Source: Lacunisphaera limnophila (GTDB lineage: Bacteria; Verrucomicrobiota; Verrucomicrobiia; Opitutales; Opitutaceae). Taken from it: 64,000 nt of DNA. Position 1 is the first letter of the stretch, and every line of letters begins with the position of its first letter. The notes under the pieces are model-generated. The model searched no databases. It was not told where the DNA came from and saw nothing but the letters and a program-made list of their open reading frames with translations. This document shows positions 45,545-56,483 of this stretch, one piece after another. The stretch lies in assembly GCF_001746835.1 (NCBI RefSeq), contig NZ_CP016094.1, positions 2,480,001 to 2,544,000 on the forward strand, given 5' to 3'. Both the position numbers and the translations under genes were made by a program.

Positions 45545-46783
45545 TCAGCCGCGGCGGATCTCGGAGCCTTTGAAGCGGATGATGGTGCGGTAGACCTTCT
45601 TCACGCGGCAGGTAATCTTGCCGGTCGCCTGGTCGAAGCAGTCCGGCACCTCGATGCGGTGCACATCGACGACGGCGTGGAAACCGCGCTCGGAGAAGAT
45701 GTCGATAAACATGGCCAGGGCGTCGGGTTCGTTCAGGACGGGGTCCTCGCTGTTGATGTTGGCGTGGCCGGAGAGGGCGTGCCGCATCACGATCGGCATG
45801 ATCTTTTTCCCGATAAGGTTCACGACGCGCTGGAACAGCTCCGGCTGCGTGAGCTCGTAATGGTCGAGCCGGCGGACCAGTTCCTGCCGGGCATGGACCA
45901 CGATCTCACTCGCGAGCGGCAGGGTGCGCAGGCGGTCGAAGGTGCTCGGGTCGAGCTCGAGCGAGCTCTGGTACTCGAGTTCGCCGACGATGTTCTGCTC
46001 GACCTCCGCGATGGGGACCTGCGCGTTGATCAGGTGGTAGTGAAAGATGTCCTTCAGCGAGAGCAGGGCGTCCCAGGTCTGCTCCTTGAACACGCGGTAA
46101 CGACGGCGGGCGAGCTTGTCGTCGAAGTCGGTGGCGCGCTCCTCCAGCATGACGCCATGGCCGGTGCGCCGCACCTCCTCGTTGTGCATCTTGGTTTCCA
46201 GGCCGCGCTTGAGCTGGCGGGCGACGCTCTCCTTCTCGTCGATGAAGAGGACGACGATCTGGATGACCGGGTGGCGGAAATGGATGGCCAGCGGGGTGGC
46301 GTAGAACTCGCGCCGGAGCTGGACCATTTTCTCGAAGAGCATCTTGAGGCACTCGACCTGCACCTTGGTGCGGGGGAAGCCGTCGAGGATGACGCCGTCG
46401 CGGTACTCGGGCTTGAGCAGCTCGCGCAGCAGCACGGCGAGCACCTCGCGGTCACCGATCATGTTGCCGGCGTCCTTGATCCGCTTCATCTCCGGGGTGT
46501 CGAGCAGCGCGCTCATGACAACCGGCTCGCAGGTGAGCCCGCGGGTGCGGGCGATGAAGTCGGTGTTGGTGCCCTTGCCGGCGCCGGGGGCGCCGCCGAG
46601 GAGGATGATCTCCTTCGGGAACCGCAGGTGCTCGCGGCCGTAGTGGGATTCGAGGTCCTCCCAAATCGGCGAAAAGATCACCAGGGCGTCCTTGATCTCA
46701 AGGTCATGCGGGTTGGCGGCGGGAGCCGGGGCCGCAGCGGAGGCGGGGACCGGAGGGGTGTTTTTGCCGTTGGGCGATTCCAT
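45545..46783 (-). CDS. Long adenylate-kinase-like nucleoside monophosphate kinase
   Basis: The 412-residue protein is about twice normal Adk size. After a Pro/Ala-rich N-terminus the P-loop GGAPGAGKGT (65-74) and DGFPRTKVQVE give a clear adenylate-kinase domain to about residue 260. The remaining 150 residues form an extra C-terminal domain that I cannot name (DYELTQPELFQRV-like helices, then beta-strands near the end). A zinc-type LID (four Cys) is not visible. The start is ATG 46783, before the P-rich segment. Phosphotransfer on NMPs is expected; the extra domain may regulate or target it. Confidence 0.82.
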   Translation of the reverse strand: MESPNGKNTPPVPASAAAPAPAANPHDLEIKDALVIFSPIWEDLESHYGREHLRFPKEIILLGGAPGAGKGTNTDFIARTRGLTCEPVVMSALLDTPEMKRIKDAGNMIGDREVLAVLLRELLKPEYRDGVILDGFPRTKVQVECLKMLFEKMVQLRREFYATPLAIHFRHPVIQIVVLFIDEKESVARQLKRGLETKMHNEEVRRTGHGVMLEERATDFDDKLARRRYRVFKEQTWDALLSLKDIFHYHLINAQVPIAEVEQNIVGELEYQSSLELDPSTFDRLRTLPLASEIVVHARQELVRRLDHYELTQPELFQRVVNLIGKKIMPIVMRHALSGHANINSEDPVLNEPDALAMFIDIFSERGFHAVVDVHRIEVPDCFDQATGKITCRVKKVYRTIIRFKGSEIRRG

Positions 46784-46898
46784 GGGGAAGCATGGAAAAT
46801 ACACCCGGACGCCGGTTTGACGCGACCAAAATTGCGGCCGACCGCCACTTCCCACCCGGGCGAAGGGCCGGACCCGGCCGGGTGTGGGCTGGGCCGGG

Positions 46899-49523
<2,625 letters not shown>

Positions 49524-49567
49524 GGGCGGGGAGGCTCGACCACATTTCGGCCGGGTGCAAACTCAGG

Positions 49568-50494
49568 TTAGGAGCCGGATTTGAAGGGGGCGGAGGTGGT
49601 GGTGCTGGCGATCGGCCCGACCACGGCCCGCGCGACATCAGCGAAGACCTGCGCCCCCCGCCCGAGGTGCCGGCGCCGGTGTCGGACGAGGGCGATGTCG
49701 CGGGACGGTTGGACCGGCCCCGAGAACTTCCGGAAGATCAGGCCCTCCGGGTCCGTGGCGCTGCGGGCGCTGCGGGGGAGGACCGTGATGCCGAGGCCGA
49801 GGGCGGTCAGGGACTTGGCCGTGGCCAGCTGGCCGCAGCGGTGGCTGATGCGCGGCTCGAAATCGGCATCCCCGCAGAAATGCTGGATCTGGAGGGTCAG
49901 GGTGGAGGCCTCGCCGAGCAGAATGAAATTCTCATCGCGCAAGGCATCGAAGGTGAGGTTGCCGACTTGGGCCAGCCGGTGATGGGCGCTCATCGCGACC
50001 CAGAGCGGCTCGGAATAGAGCTTTTCGAAATGCAGTCGCGGCTCATTGAACGGCACGGAGATCAGCGCCCAGTCCAGGTGCCCCTCGAGTACGGCTTCGG
50101 TCAGGGGTCGGCGGAAGTCCTCCTGGGTCTGGATAACCAGGGGGATTTCGTTGGCCCGGCAATGGGCGATCACGGCCGGAAAGAAGAAGGAGGCGACGGT
50201 AGGGATGGCGCCCACCGCGACCTTGGGACCGAGGCCGGTGCTTTCCTTGAGTTCCTGCAGGGTCTGGTCGACTTCACTGAGGACCCGGCGGGCAGTTTCG
50301 AGCAGCTTAAGCCCGGCGTCGGTCAGGACGACCTTGCGGGCCATGCGGTGGAAGAGCTTCTGTCCGACCTCTTCCTCGAGGTTAAGAATCTGTTGGCTGA
50401 GGGACGGCTGGGACACGAAAACGCGCCCAGCGGCTTTTGTAAAATTCCCTGTCTCGGCCACTGCCAAGAAGTAACGTAGTTGGTAGATCTCCAT
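49568..50494 (-). CDS. LysR-family transcriptional regulator, OxyR-like subgroup
   Basis: The 308-residue protein has an N-terminal winged HTH (residues 1-60; NFTKAAGRVFVSQPSLSQQI) and a LysR substrate domain. The region FILLGEASTLT...GLGITVLP is close to OxyR. C207 aligns with the OxyR resolving-cysteine region, while the usual first redox cysteine is not at its place; C220 is nearby. It is divergent from a small membrane protein with 118 bases between starts and probably regulates it and itself. Confidence 0.87.
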   Translation of the reverse strand: MEIYQLRYFLAVAETGNFTKAAGRVFVSQPSLSQQILNLEEEVGQKLFHRMARKVVLTDAGLKLLETARRVLSEVDQTLQELKESTGLGPKVAVGAIPTVASFFFPAVIAHCRANEIPLVIQTQEDFRRPLTEAVLEGHLDWALISVPFNEPRLHFEKLYSEPLWVAMSAHHRLAQVGNLTFDALRDENFILLGEASTLTLQIQHFCGDADFEPRISHRCGQLATAKSLTALGLGITVLPRSARSATDPEGLIFRKFSGPVQPSRDIALVRHRRRHLGRGAQVFADVARAVVGPIASTTTSAPFKSGS

Positions 50495-50514
50495 AGGTAA
50501 ATCGGATGGAAGCA

Positions 50515-50543
50515 ATAGAATCTAAGTATTTTGGCTATTGCAA
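50515..50543 (-). promoter_or_regulatory. Candidate sigma-70 promoter for the LysR gene
   Basis: On the minus strand, TTGCAA (50543-50538) and TTCTAT (50520-50515) are separated by 17 bases, and the LysR ATG starts 20 bases further on. It overlaps the candidate promoter of the divergent small gene. Confidence 0.45.
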
Positions 50544-50558
50544 GCTATGCCGTATAGT
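50531..50558 (+). promoter_or_regulatory. Candidate sigma-70 promoter for the 63-residue membrane protein
   Basis: TTGGCT (50531-50536) and TATAGT (50553-50558) are separated by 16 bases in a locally AT-rich region. The start codon is at 50613, giving a 5' leader of roughly 45 bases. Confidence 0.5.
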
Positions 50559-50565
50559 AGGCGTA
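50546..50565. promoter_or_regulatory. Possible LysR-type operator
   Basis: TATGCC (50546-50551) and GGCGTA (50560-50565) are an imperfect inverted repeat (5 of 6 pairs) spanning the -10 box of the divergent gene. LysR regulators commonly bind such dyads in the shared intergenic region. Assignment is by position and symmetry only. Confidence 0.4.
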
Positions 50566-50612
50566 TCACCAGAACAGGTGACTTACCAAGAAACACCAAA
50601 CACATCAAATTT

Positions 50613-50804
50613 ATGAAGAACAACACGATCCAAGTCATTACCTCCACCATTGCCATCGCGATCGTCGCGGGTCTGGGGAGCACGAAGGTTACCGGAAATT
50701 ACATGGCCGGTGTCGCGGTCGGGGTCGCTTACCTGGCGGTTGCCGCCCTTTTGGCCATGGCCGCTTCGGACTACCGCGGCAGCCAGCGCGGCTACTCGGC
50801 GTAA
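50613..50804 (+). CDS. Small two-helix membrane protein
   Basis: The 63-residue protein has two hydrophobic segments (about 6-23 and 29-51) and a short charged tail DYRGSQRGYSA. No family is recognised. It has its own promoter and a strong terminator, so it is a monocistronic unit. It is divergent from a LysR gene, which suggests it is expressed on demand. Confidence 0.72.
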   Translation: MKNNTIQVITSTIAIAIVAGLGSTKVTGNYMAGVAVGVAYLAVAALLAMAASDYRGSQRGYSA

Positions 50805-50839
50805 GCCGCCTTAACTTTAAGTAGTGCAAGTGTGTAACA

Positions 50840-50869
50840 GAGGCCGGAGGGCAACCTCCGGCCTCTTTT
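50840..50869 (+). terminator. Rho-independent terminator after the small membrane protein gene
   Basis: GAGGCCGGAGG and CCTCCGGCCTC form a perfect 11-bp stem with a GCAA loop, followed by TTTT. It separates the small gene from the ECF sigma operon. Confidence 0.92.
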
Positions 50870-50957
50870 AATGTCTGCATCCGACGATTTACCGGACAGA
50901 GTCAGACAAATCAGCCGGCTCGTGACGCTCTTCAGGAAATCACCCGAAATACCCCGC

Positions 50958-51473
50958 ATGGAGAGCGCCCACGAGCACAACACCTGGAAGGACTGGATCG
51001 AGGCCCATGGCCCCCGCCTCCTGCTTTGTGCCCGGCAATGGACCCGTTCCCTCGCGGATGCCGAGGATGTGCTGCAGGACGCCTTTGTGCGTTATTGGCG
51101 CCACCAACGGCAGCTACCGGGTGATCCCCGGGCCTTGCTGGTCACCTCGATCCGGCGCGCGGCAATCGACCTCGCCCGGCGCGATGATCGCCGCCTGGCC
51201 CGCGAGGAGCGGGCGGAAGAGCCAGCCGGCGCCGGCCAGACCCTCTTTCAACATTTGCCCGGAGAAGGCGACGAGCGCCGTCAGGAAATCGAGGCAGCCT
51301 TGCAACGCCTGCCCGCCGAACAGCGTGAGGTCCTCGTGCTTAAGATCTGGCAGGAGCTTACCTTCGAGCAGGTGGGCATCGCGCTTGATATCCCGGCCAA
51401 CACCGCCGCCTCGCGCTACCGCTATGCCTTGAATGCCCTTCGCAAACAACTGGAGCCCCTTTGCCATGGATGA
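50958..51473 (+). CDS. ECF-type RNA polymerase sigma factor
   Basis: The 171-residue protein has region 2 (LADAEDVLQDAFVRYWRH, with the DAEDxxQDxF core) and region 4 (LPAEQREVLVLKIWQELTFEQVGIALDIPANTAASRYRYALNALRKQL). ATG 50958 gives a normal ECF N-terminus; an in-frame ATG at 50871 just after the terminator adds 29 unlikely residues. Its end overlaps the next gene by 8 bases, as is common for sigma and anti-sigma pairs. Confidence 0.9.
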   Translation: MESAHEHNTWKDWIEAHGPRLLLCARQWTRSLADAEDVLQDAFVRYWRHQRQLPGDPRALLVTSIRRAAIDLARRDDRRLAREERAEEPAGAGQTLFQHLPGEGDERRQEIEAALQRLPAEQREVLVLKIWQELTFEQVGIALDIPANTAASRYRYALNALRKQLEPLCHG

Positions 51474-51996
51474 GACCCTCCTCGAACTCGAAAACGAACT
51501 GAAACGCCTGACCCCCCGCCGGCCGTCGGCGCTGTTTCGCGCCGCCTTGGAGGAAGCGATGAGCGCCCCGACTCCGGTCCTGGCGCCCCGTAATGATCCG
51601 ACCGCGACGACCGTGCGCCCTTGGAAATGGGTCGCGTGGTCGCTGGCGGGTGTCGCGGCGGCGGTGGCATTCCTGTTCACGCTGCCGGTGGTTCGCGACG
51701 AGCCCACGCCGGCCCTTGAACCGGTCCCGGCGTCCGGTCTGGCGGTGGCCGGACCGGAGGAGCTGGCCCAACCGGTCGCGATGGTCGCCAACCGGTATGC
51801 GCCGGTCCAGGCCACTTCCGTGCTGTACGACCTGCATGAAGGCGACCCCACCACACTGCCTGATCGCACTGAGGGCCGTGAAGTGCGCTACCGTTATGTG
51901 GACACTTACACGTGGAAAAATCCCGCGACCAACGCGTCGCTCCGCTGGAGTGTCCCGCGTGATGAAGTGCGGCTCATCCGGGCCAACCTCGACTGA
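51466..51996 (+). CDS. Single-span membrane protein, candidate anti-sigma factor
   Basis: The 176-residue protein has a cytoplasmic N-terminus of about 50 residues (MDETLLELENELKRLTPRRPSALF), one membrane helix (about 54-76) and a periplasmic tail. The zinc-binding HxxxCxxC motif of classic anti-sigma domains is absent. Overlap with the sigma gene and the topology make an anti-sigma or sigma-sensor role likely but unproven. Confidence 0.7.
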   Translation: MDETLLELENELKRLTPRRPSALFRAALEEAMSAPTPVLAPRNDPTATTVRPWKWVAWSLAGVAAAVAFLFTLPVVRDEPTPALEPVPASGLAVAGPEELAQPVAMVANRYAPVQATSVLYDLHEGDPTTLPDRTEGREVRYRYVDTYTWKNPATNASLRWSVPRDEVRLIRANLD

Positions 51997-52008
51997 AACC
52001 CTTTCCCC

Positions 52009-53082
52009 ATGAAAAACCCAATCGTCATTCGCCTTGTTCCGCTCCTCCTGCTCGCCGTCACGGCCTTCGCCGAGACGGAAGCGAAGAAGGAAATCGTCAT
52101 CCGTCGTGGCCCCCCCGTCCACGGCGGCGGCCAGCAACTTAACATCAACATGGATCGCCGCGGGCCCGGCCCGCTGGAGATGGAGAAGGTCGCCTACCTC
52201 GGCGTCGAGACCATGCCAGTGGATCCGACCATGGCGGCGCAACTCGGGCTGCCACGCGGCACGGGCCTCGTCGTTCGTCGTGTCGCCGAGGGCAGTCCGG
52301 CCGCCGGTTTGCTCCAGGAGCACGACATCCTGACCAAACTCGATGACCAGATCCTGGTGAACATGCCCCAGCTCAGCGTGCTGGTCCGCAGCCACCAGAG
52401 CGGGAACGAAGTGAAGCTGACCTACGTCCGCGCGGGCAAGGAGGCGACCGCCACCGCCAAATTGGGCGAGCGTGAGGTGCCCAAATTATCCTCGGCTGGG
52501 GCGATGGGCGCGCCCGGTCTGCAATTCTTCGGGCAAAACGGCCCGATGGGTGGCGGCCATGGCATGGCGTTCTCGCACGCGATGCCCGCCATGCCGATGG
52601 CGCCGGGCCAGCCCGGGGCCATGGCCATGCCCGCGATGCCGGCTAACGAGGCCGGCGATGTCATGCGCGTGATTGGTGGCGACCGGATGCACTGGTTTGG
52701 TCAGCCCCGCGTGCACGTGCTGCGTCGGCAGGGCGGCATGGGCTCGACGATCCTGGACCTGCCCTCTGGCAATTTTGTTTTCTCGGACGACGACGGGTCG
52801 GTCGAGGTCAATGCCTCCGAGGGCAAACGCGAACTCACGGTGAAGGACCCGGCGGGCAAGGTCACCTTTCAGGGACCGATTGGCAGCCCGGAGGAGCACG
52901 CCAAACTGCCCCCCGAGGTCCGCACCCGGATCGACGCGATCGGCGGCGCCGAACTGGACGGGGAGGCGGGGGAAATCCGCATCGAGACCAAGGTGCTCGA
53001 GCCGGCCTCCAAAATCCGTTTTGAACTGCCGCCCTCGGGCGACGCCGCCAACGAGGAGGACGCCAGCCTGCGGACCCTGTAG
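52009..53082 (+). CDS. Periplasmic PDZ-domain protein with methionine-rich segment
   Basis: The 357-residue protein has a signal peptide (about 1-21) and one PDZ domain (about 62-152: AYLGVETMPVD, GTGLVVRRVAEGSPAAGLLQEHDILTKLDDQIL). Residues 166-227 follow, with 11 methionines in a Gly/Pro/Ala background (AMPAMPMAPG, AMAMPAM). A C-terminal beta-rich region has no protease triad. It lies 12 bases after the anti-sigma candidate, so it probably belongs to the same envelope-response operon, perhaps as sensor or effector. Confidence 0.82.
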   Translation: MKNPIVIRLVPLLLLAVTAFAETEAKKEIVIRRGPPVHGGGQQLNINMDRRGPGPLEMEKVAYLGVETMPVDPTMAAQLGLPRGTGLVVRRVAEGSPAAGLLQEHDILTKLDDQILVNMPQLSVLVRSHQSGNEVKLTYVRAGKEATATAKLGEREVPKLSSAGAMGAPGLQFFGQNGPMGGGHGMAFSHAMPAMPMAPGQPGAMAMPAMPANEAGDVMRVIGGDRMHWFGQPRVHVLRRQGGMGSTILDLPSGNFVFSDDDGSVEVNASEGKRELTVKDPAGKVTFQGPIGSPEEHAKLPPEVRTRIDAIGGAELDGEAGEIRIETKVLEPASKIRFELPPSGDAANEEDASLRTL

Positions 53083-53157
53083 GCGATTTATGCCGGTACC
53101 CAGCCGGTGATTCCGCCGCCGACGAGTCCGGGCGCGACGCCCGGACCGCCGGTCAGA

Positions 53158-53673
53158 TCAGACGGTCGGGGCCGGGGCGGGGCGCTTGAGGATCGCCGCG
53201 GCGATGAGGGAGATGATCGTGCCGAGCACGACAGCCATGATCGGGGTCATGATGGCCTGGGCCACCGGGCCCATCATCGCCCGGGTGAAACCCTCGGCTT
53301 GCTCCATCTGGGCGGCACCCATGCCGGCCTCCTCCCACTTGGCGCGGATCAGCTCCAGCTGGTAGTCCGCAAACTCGGTGTTCACGAATTTGAAGTGGAT
53401 GAAGCTGTAGACCGCGCTCATGAGGCCGCTGAACAGCGAGATGAGCACGCCGGTGCCCACGCCCTTGCCGTAGGTCAGGGATTTGTCGGGGGCTTCCTCG
53501 CGCACGGCCTTGATGCCGAGGAACAGCACGACGATCATGATGATCAATCCGAGCCAGTTGAGGTGTTGCCCGACCGCGAGTTTCTCGGTCTGGAACCCGG
53601 TGAAATAAAGGAGCAGCTGGAAAACCGCGCTCGCGATGGTAAGGATCAGTGCGTAGGTGAATTTAGTGCCCAT
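53158..53673 (-). CDS. DUF4199-type membrane protein
   Basis: The 171-residue protein has four hydrophobic segments (about 5-25, 36-56, 73-95 and 139-162) and the soluble insert [20 protein letters not shown] between helices 3 and 4. This is the DUF4199 pattern, common in Bacteroidota and Verrucomicrobiota and of unknown function. The ATG is at 53673. The upstream AIM24 gene would overlap it by 28 bases as sequenced, but not if that gene's frameshift is restored. Confidence 0.82.
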   Translation of the reverse strand: MGTKFTYALILTIASAVFQLLLYFTGFQTEKLAVGQHLNWLGLIIMIVVLFLGIKAVREEAPDKSLTYGKGVGTGVLISLFSGLMSAVYSFIHFKFVNTEFADYQLELIRAKWEEAGMGAAQMEQAEGFTRAMMGPVAQAIMTPIMAVVLGTIISLIAAAILKRPAPAPTV

Positions 53674-54548
53674 GTCCCGAATCTGGGAAACATGGGCGCG
53701 TGACTCAACGCCTGAATGACGGGCGGCAGTGATGCCGGGTTGGGCGGTTTAGCTGTTGTCGCCGTCGAGCACGCGGCCGAGGCCGCCGAGCACGGAGCCT
53801 TCGCCGCGACCGCCGCGGCCGGTCTGGGGGCGGCGGCCACGATGCGGCCGGCCAGGCGGGAGAACGGCAGGGACTGGAGCCAGATCTTACCTGGGCCCCG
53901 CAGCGTGGCGAAGAACAGGCCTTCACCACCAAACAGGGCGGTCTTGATGCCGCCCACGAGTTGGATGTCGTAGTCGATCGACGGCTGGAAGCCCACGATG
54001 CAGCCCGTATCCACGCGCAGCGTCTCGCCCGGGGCGAGGGTGCGTTCGTAGAGCGTGCCGCCGGCATGGATGAAGGTCCACCCGTCGCCGGTCAGGCGCT
54101 GCATGATGAAGCCCTCGCCGCCAAACAGGCCGGCGCCAAGGCGTTTCTGAAAGGCGATGCCAACACTCACGCCCTTGGCGGCGCAGAGAAAGGAATCCTT
54201 CTGGACGATGAGCTCGCCGCCGAGGTCGGCGAGACGGAGCGGCAGGATCTTGCCGGGGAAGGGGGCGCCAAAGGCGACCTTCTTTTTGCCCATGCCCTGG
54301 TTCTGGAACACGGTCATGAAGAGCGATTCGCCCGTGAGCAGGCGCTTGCCGGCGCCGAGCAGCGCGCCCATGAAACCCGAGTTCTTCGTCGAGCCGTCGC
54401 CAAAGATCGTCTCCATGGCGATGCCGTCGTCCATGTACATCATGCCACCCGCCTCGGCCACGACGGCCTCCTGCGGGTCGAGTTCAATCTCGACGAACTG
54501 CATGTCGTCGCCGTGGAGCTGGTAGTCAATTTCGTGCATTGCGTTCAT
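53646..54548 (-). CDS. AIM24/TIGR00266-family protein, C-terminus probably frameshifted
   Basis: The 300-residue reading frame has the AIM24 (TIGR00266) core: [72 protein letters not shown] and [31 protein letters not shown]. After codon 241 the translation becomes low-complexity Ala/Pro. Re-reading one base at the C5 run (minus strand, 53830-53826) restores the family's usual Gly-rich end, [23 protein letters not shown]-like, with a stop at 53751-53749 and a length of 266. The family's function is unknown. As sequenced the end overlaps the DUF4199 gene. Confidence 0.85.
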   Translation of the reverse strand: MNAMHEIDYQLHGDDMQFVEIELDPQEAVVAEAGGMMYMDDGIAMETIFGDGSTKNSGFMGALLGAGKRLLTGESLFMTVFQNQGMGKKKVAFGAPFPGKILPLRLADLGGELIVQKDSFLCAAKGVSVGIAFQKRLGAGLFGGEGFIMQRLTGDGWTFIHAGGTLYERTLAPGETLRVDTGCIVGFQPSIDYDIQLVGGIKTALFGGEGLFFATLRGPGKIWLQSLPFSRLAGRIVAAAPRPAAAVAAKAPCSAASAACSTATTAKPPNPASLPPVIQALSHAPMFPRFGTWALNSPTH

Positions 54549-54592
54549 AAGTGAGGGAAGGACCCGCAGGGTGGCAGGAAAGTCGCGCGGCT

Positions 54593-54889
54593 TCAGCAGG
54601 AATCGTCGGGCTTTAGTGTAACGATCGTCGCCCCCCAGCCGCCGGAGGTCTCATCCCCGGTGGCCCAACCGGCAATCTCTGGCGCGCGACGCAGGTGCGC
54701 CTGGACCGTGGCCCGGAGCGTGCCGGTCCCTTTGCCGTGGATGACACGCACGCGGTACCGTCCGCGCCGGCGACAGGCGGCGAAATATTCATCCAAAAGC
54801 GAAGGAATCTCCGACGGGCGAAAGGTGTGCAGATCCAGCTCGCCCGTGATGGGGATGGCGACCGGTGCGTTATCGTCGGCGGGTGGCAC
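54593..54889 (-). CDS. Smr-domain protein
   Basis: The Smr (small MutS-related) domain is clear: GELDLHTF (LDxH motif), a helix, then [24 protein letters not shown] (HGxGxxxL motif). Such domains have endonuclease or nucleic-acid-binding activity, and stand-alone copies are often ribosome-linked. The frame is open to 54961, but that extension reads straight through a terminator hairpin, so the GTG at 54889 (98 residues) is preferred. Confidence 0.78.
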   Translation of the reverse strand: MPPADDNAPVAIPITGELDLHTFRPSEIPSLLDEYFAACRRRGRYRVRVIHGKGTGTLRATVQAHLRRAPEIAGWATGDETSGGWGATIVTLKPDDSC

Positions 54890-54924
54890 GCGGCCATGTT
54901 TGCCGGGCTCTGTTGCCAGGCGAC

Positions 54925-54955
54925 AAAAAACCCGCCCTCTGCAGGGCGGGTTTTT
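54925..54955 (-). terminator. Bidirectional-looking terminator downstream of the small secreted protein gene
   Basis: CCCGCCCT (54931-54938) and AGGGCGGG (54943-54950) form an 8-bp stem with a 4-base loop, with a T run on both strands (AAAAAA before, TTTTT after). On the minus strand it ends the gene at 54994-55293. Confidence 0.88.
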
Positions 54956-54993
54956 GCACACACACTACTGACAAAGGGAGGCGGATGCCCGGT

Positions 54994-55293
54994 TCAGGAT
55001 TTCGCAAGAGTCTTGGGCGCCGCGGCGGGGCGGACCTTGACCAGCTTGTCCGTCCGGGCCTCACCCGCCTGGAGCAGCGGCAGCTCAGGGCGGAGGACCA
55101 CCGGCGCGGCCGCACGTTGGCGCAGCTCATCGAGGCTGGATTGGATCAGGCGCTCGACCGGCTGGTAGCGCGGGGCGCTGACCACGTAGGTGGGCAGGAC
55201 GTAGGGTTTCGATTCGGTCTGGTTCGCCGCGGCTGGAACCGTGGAGGCGATGACCGCGAAGCTGACGAGAGCGAGGAGTGTGTTGGCTTTCAT
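54994..55293 (-). CDS. Small secreted protein, unknown function
   Basis: The 99-residue protein has a clear signal peptide (MKANTLLALVSFAVIASTVPAAA, cleavage after AAA). The mature part contains YVLPTYVVSAPRYQPVERL and a Leu/Arg helix. No family is recognised. It has its own terminator. The 262-base gap upstream (55294-55555) holds no other gene that I can support. Confidence 0.68.
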   Translation of the reverse strand: MKANTLLALVSFAVIASTVPAAANQTESKPYVLPTYVVSAPRYQPVERLIQSSLDELRQRAAAPVVLRPELPLLQAGEARTDKLVKVRPAAAPKTLAKS

Positions 55294-55555
55294 ATTCTGG
55301 TTTGGTTGATTCCACTACACGCAAGGGAAGTGCCAAGTTGCAGAGCCGCATGTAAGTCACCCGTGACCAGGCAGAAGGAATGATTATCGCCTTTTGCCGG
55401 ATTTTTGAACCACCGCAGCATGACACGAATTTGAAATCCATGCTTCCCGCGCATGGGCCCCGCCCCTCGTCACCATGACCATGACTTCAGTCCGGCAAGT
55501 CATTCTCGTGTTTCGCGGCAAATCACTCCTACCTCGGCCCAGCAAACTCCCACGC

Positions 55556-56473
55556 ATGCTCGTTCTGGAAAACATCGGCAAACGTTACGGCACCCTTACC
55601 GCCTTGGATGGCGTGTCCCTCCGCATCGAGGCCGGCGAATTTTTCGGCCTGCTCGGGCCCAACGGGGCCGGCAAGTCCACGCTCATGTCGCTGGTGGCCG
55701 GACTGCGGTCACCCGATACCGGCAGCATCACTCTCGACGGCCGGCCCCTGACGGCGGCGGATGCGGCTGCGCGGATGACCCTTGGGCTGGTGCCCCAGCA
55801 CATCGCACTCTACCCGAAGCTCAGCGCCGAGCAGAACCTGAAGATCTTCGGTCAGCTCTACGGATTGGGCGGCGCGTTGTTGCGTGAGCGGATCGACGGC
55901 GGGCTGGAGGCGATGCATCTCGCCGACCGGCGGCGGGACCCGGTGCACACCTTCTCGGGCGGCATGCAACGCCGGCTCAACATCGTCGCTTCGCTCCTGC
56001 ACCGGCCGAAGCTGCTGCTCTGCGACGAGCCGACGGTCGGCGTGGACCCGCAGTCGCGCAACGCCATCTTTGAATTCCTCGAGCACCTGAACCGCGAGGG
56101 CCTGACGGTCATCTACTCGACCCACTACATGGAGGAAGCGACGCGGCTGTGTTCCCGAATCGGGATCATCGATCATGGCAAGATCCACGCCCTGGGCACG
56201 CTGGACGAGCTTTTGCTCCGGTTGCCCTTCGAGGAGGAGATCCGGTTTCCGGCGGACGACCGCACCGCGGGACTGGCCGCGCAACTGGCCGACGCGGGCA
56301 CGATCGAGCAGACGGAGGAATTGTTCCGCTTCCGTCCCCGTCCCGGTTATCCGCTTTCAACCTTTTACGGCCGGACGGAATCGCTCGGCCTGCCGGCGCG
56401 GCTCTTCACCAGCCAACGGCCCACGCTCGAGGCGCTCTTCCTTCACCTGACCGGGCGCAAGCTGCGCGAATAA
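55556..56473 (+). CDS. ABC-2 type transporter ATPase
   Basis: The 305-residue ATPase has Walker A GPNGAGKST, signature FSGGMQRR, Walker B LLLCDEPTVGVDPQ, and the DrrA/NatA-type C-terminal domain after switch STHYMEEA. ATG 55556 gives the family N-terminus; 27 more residues are open upstream. It pairs with the permease 10 bases downstream and probably exports a lipid, drug or polymer. Confidence 0.9.
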   Translation: MLVLENIGKRYGTLTALDGVSLRIEAGEFFGLLGPNGAGKSTLMSLVAGLRSPDTGSITLDGRPLTAADAAARMTLGLVPQHIALYPKLSAEQNLKIFGQLYGLGGALLRERIDGGLEAMHLADRRRDPVHTFSGGMQRRLNIVASLLHRPKLLLCDEPTVGVDPQSRNAIFEFLEHLNREGLTVIYSTHYMEEATRLCSRIGIIDHGKIHALGTLDELLLRLPFEEEIRFPADDRTAGLAAQLADAGTIEQTEELFRFRPRPGYPLSTFYGRTESLGLPARLFTSQRPTLEALFLHLTGRKLRE

Positions 56474-56483
56474 CTTCCCTCCC

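Noticed and set aside
54890-54961. Longer N-terminus for the Smr protein
   Set aside because: It would translate straight through the terminator hairpin at 54925-54955; the GTG at 54889 is more sensible.
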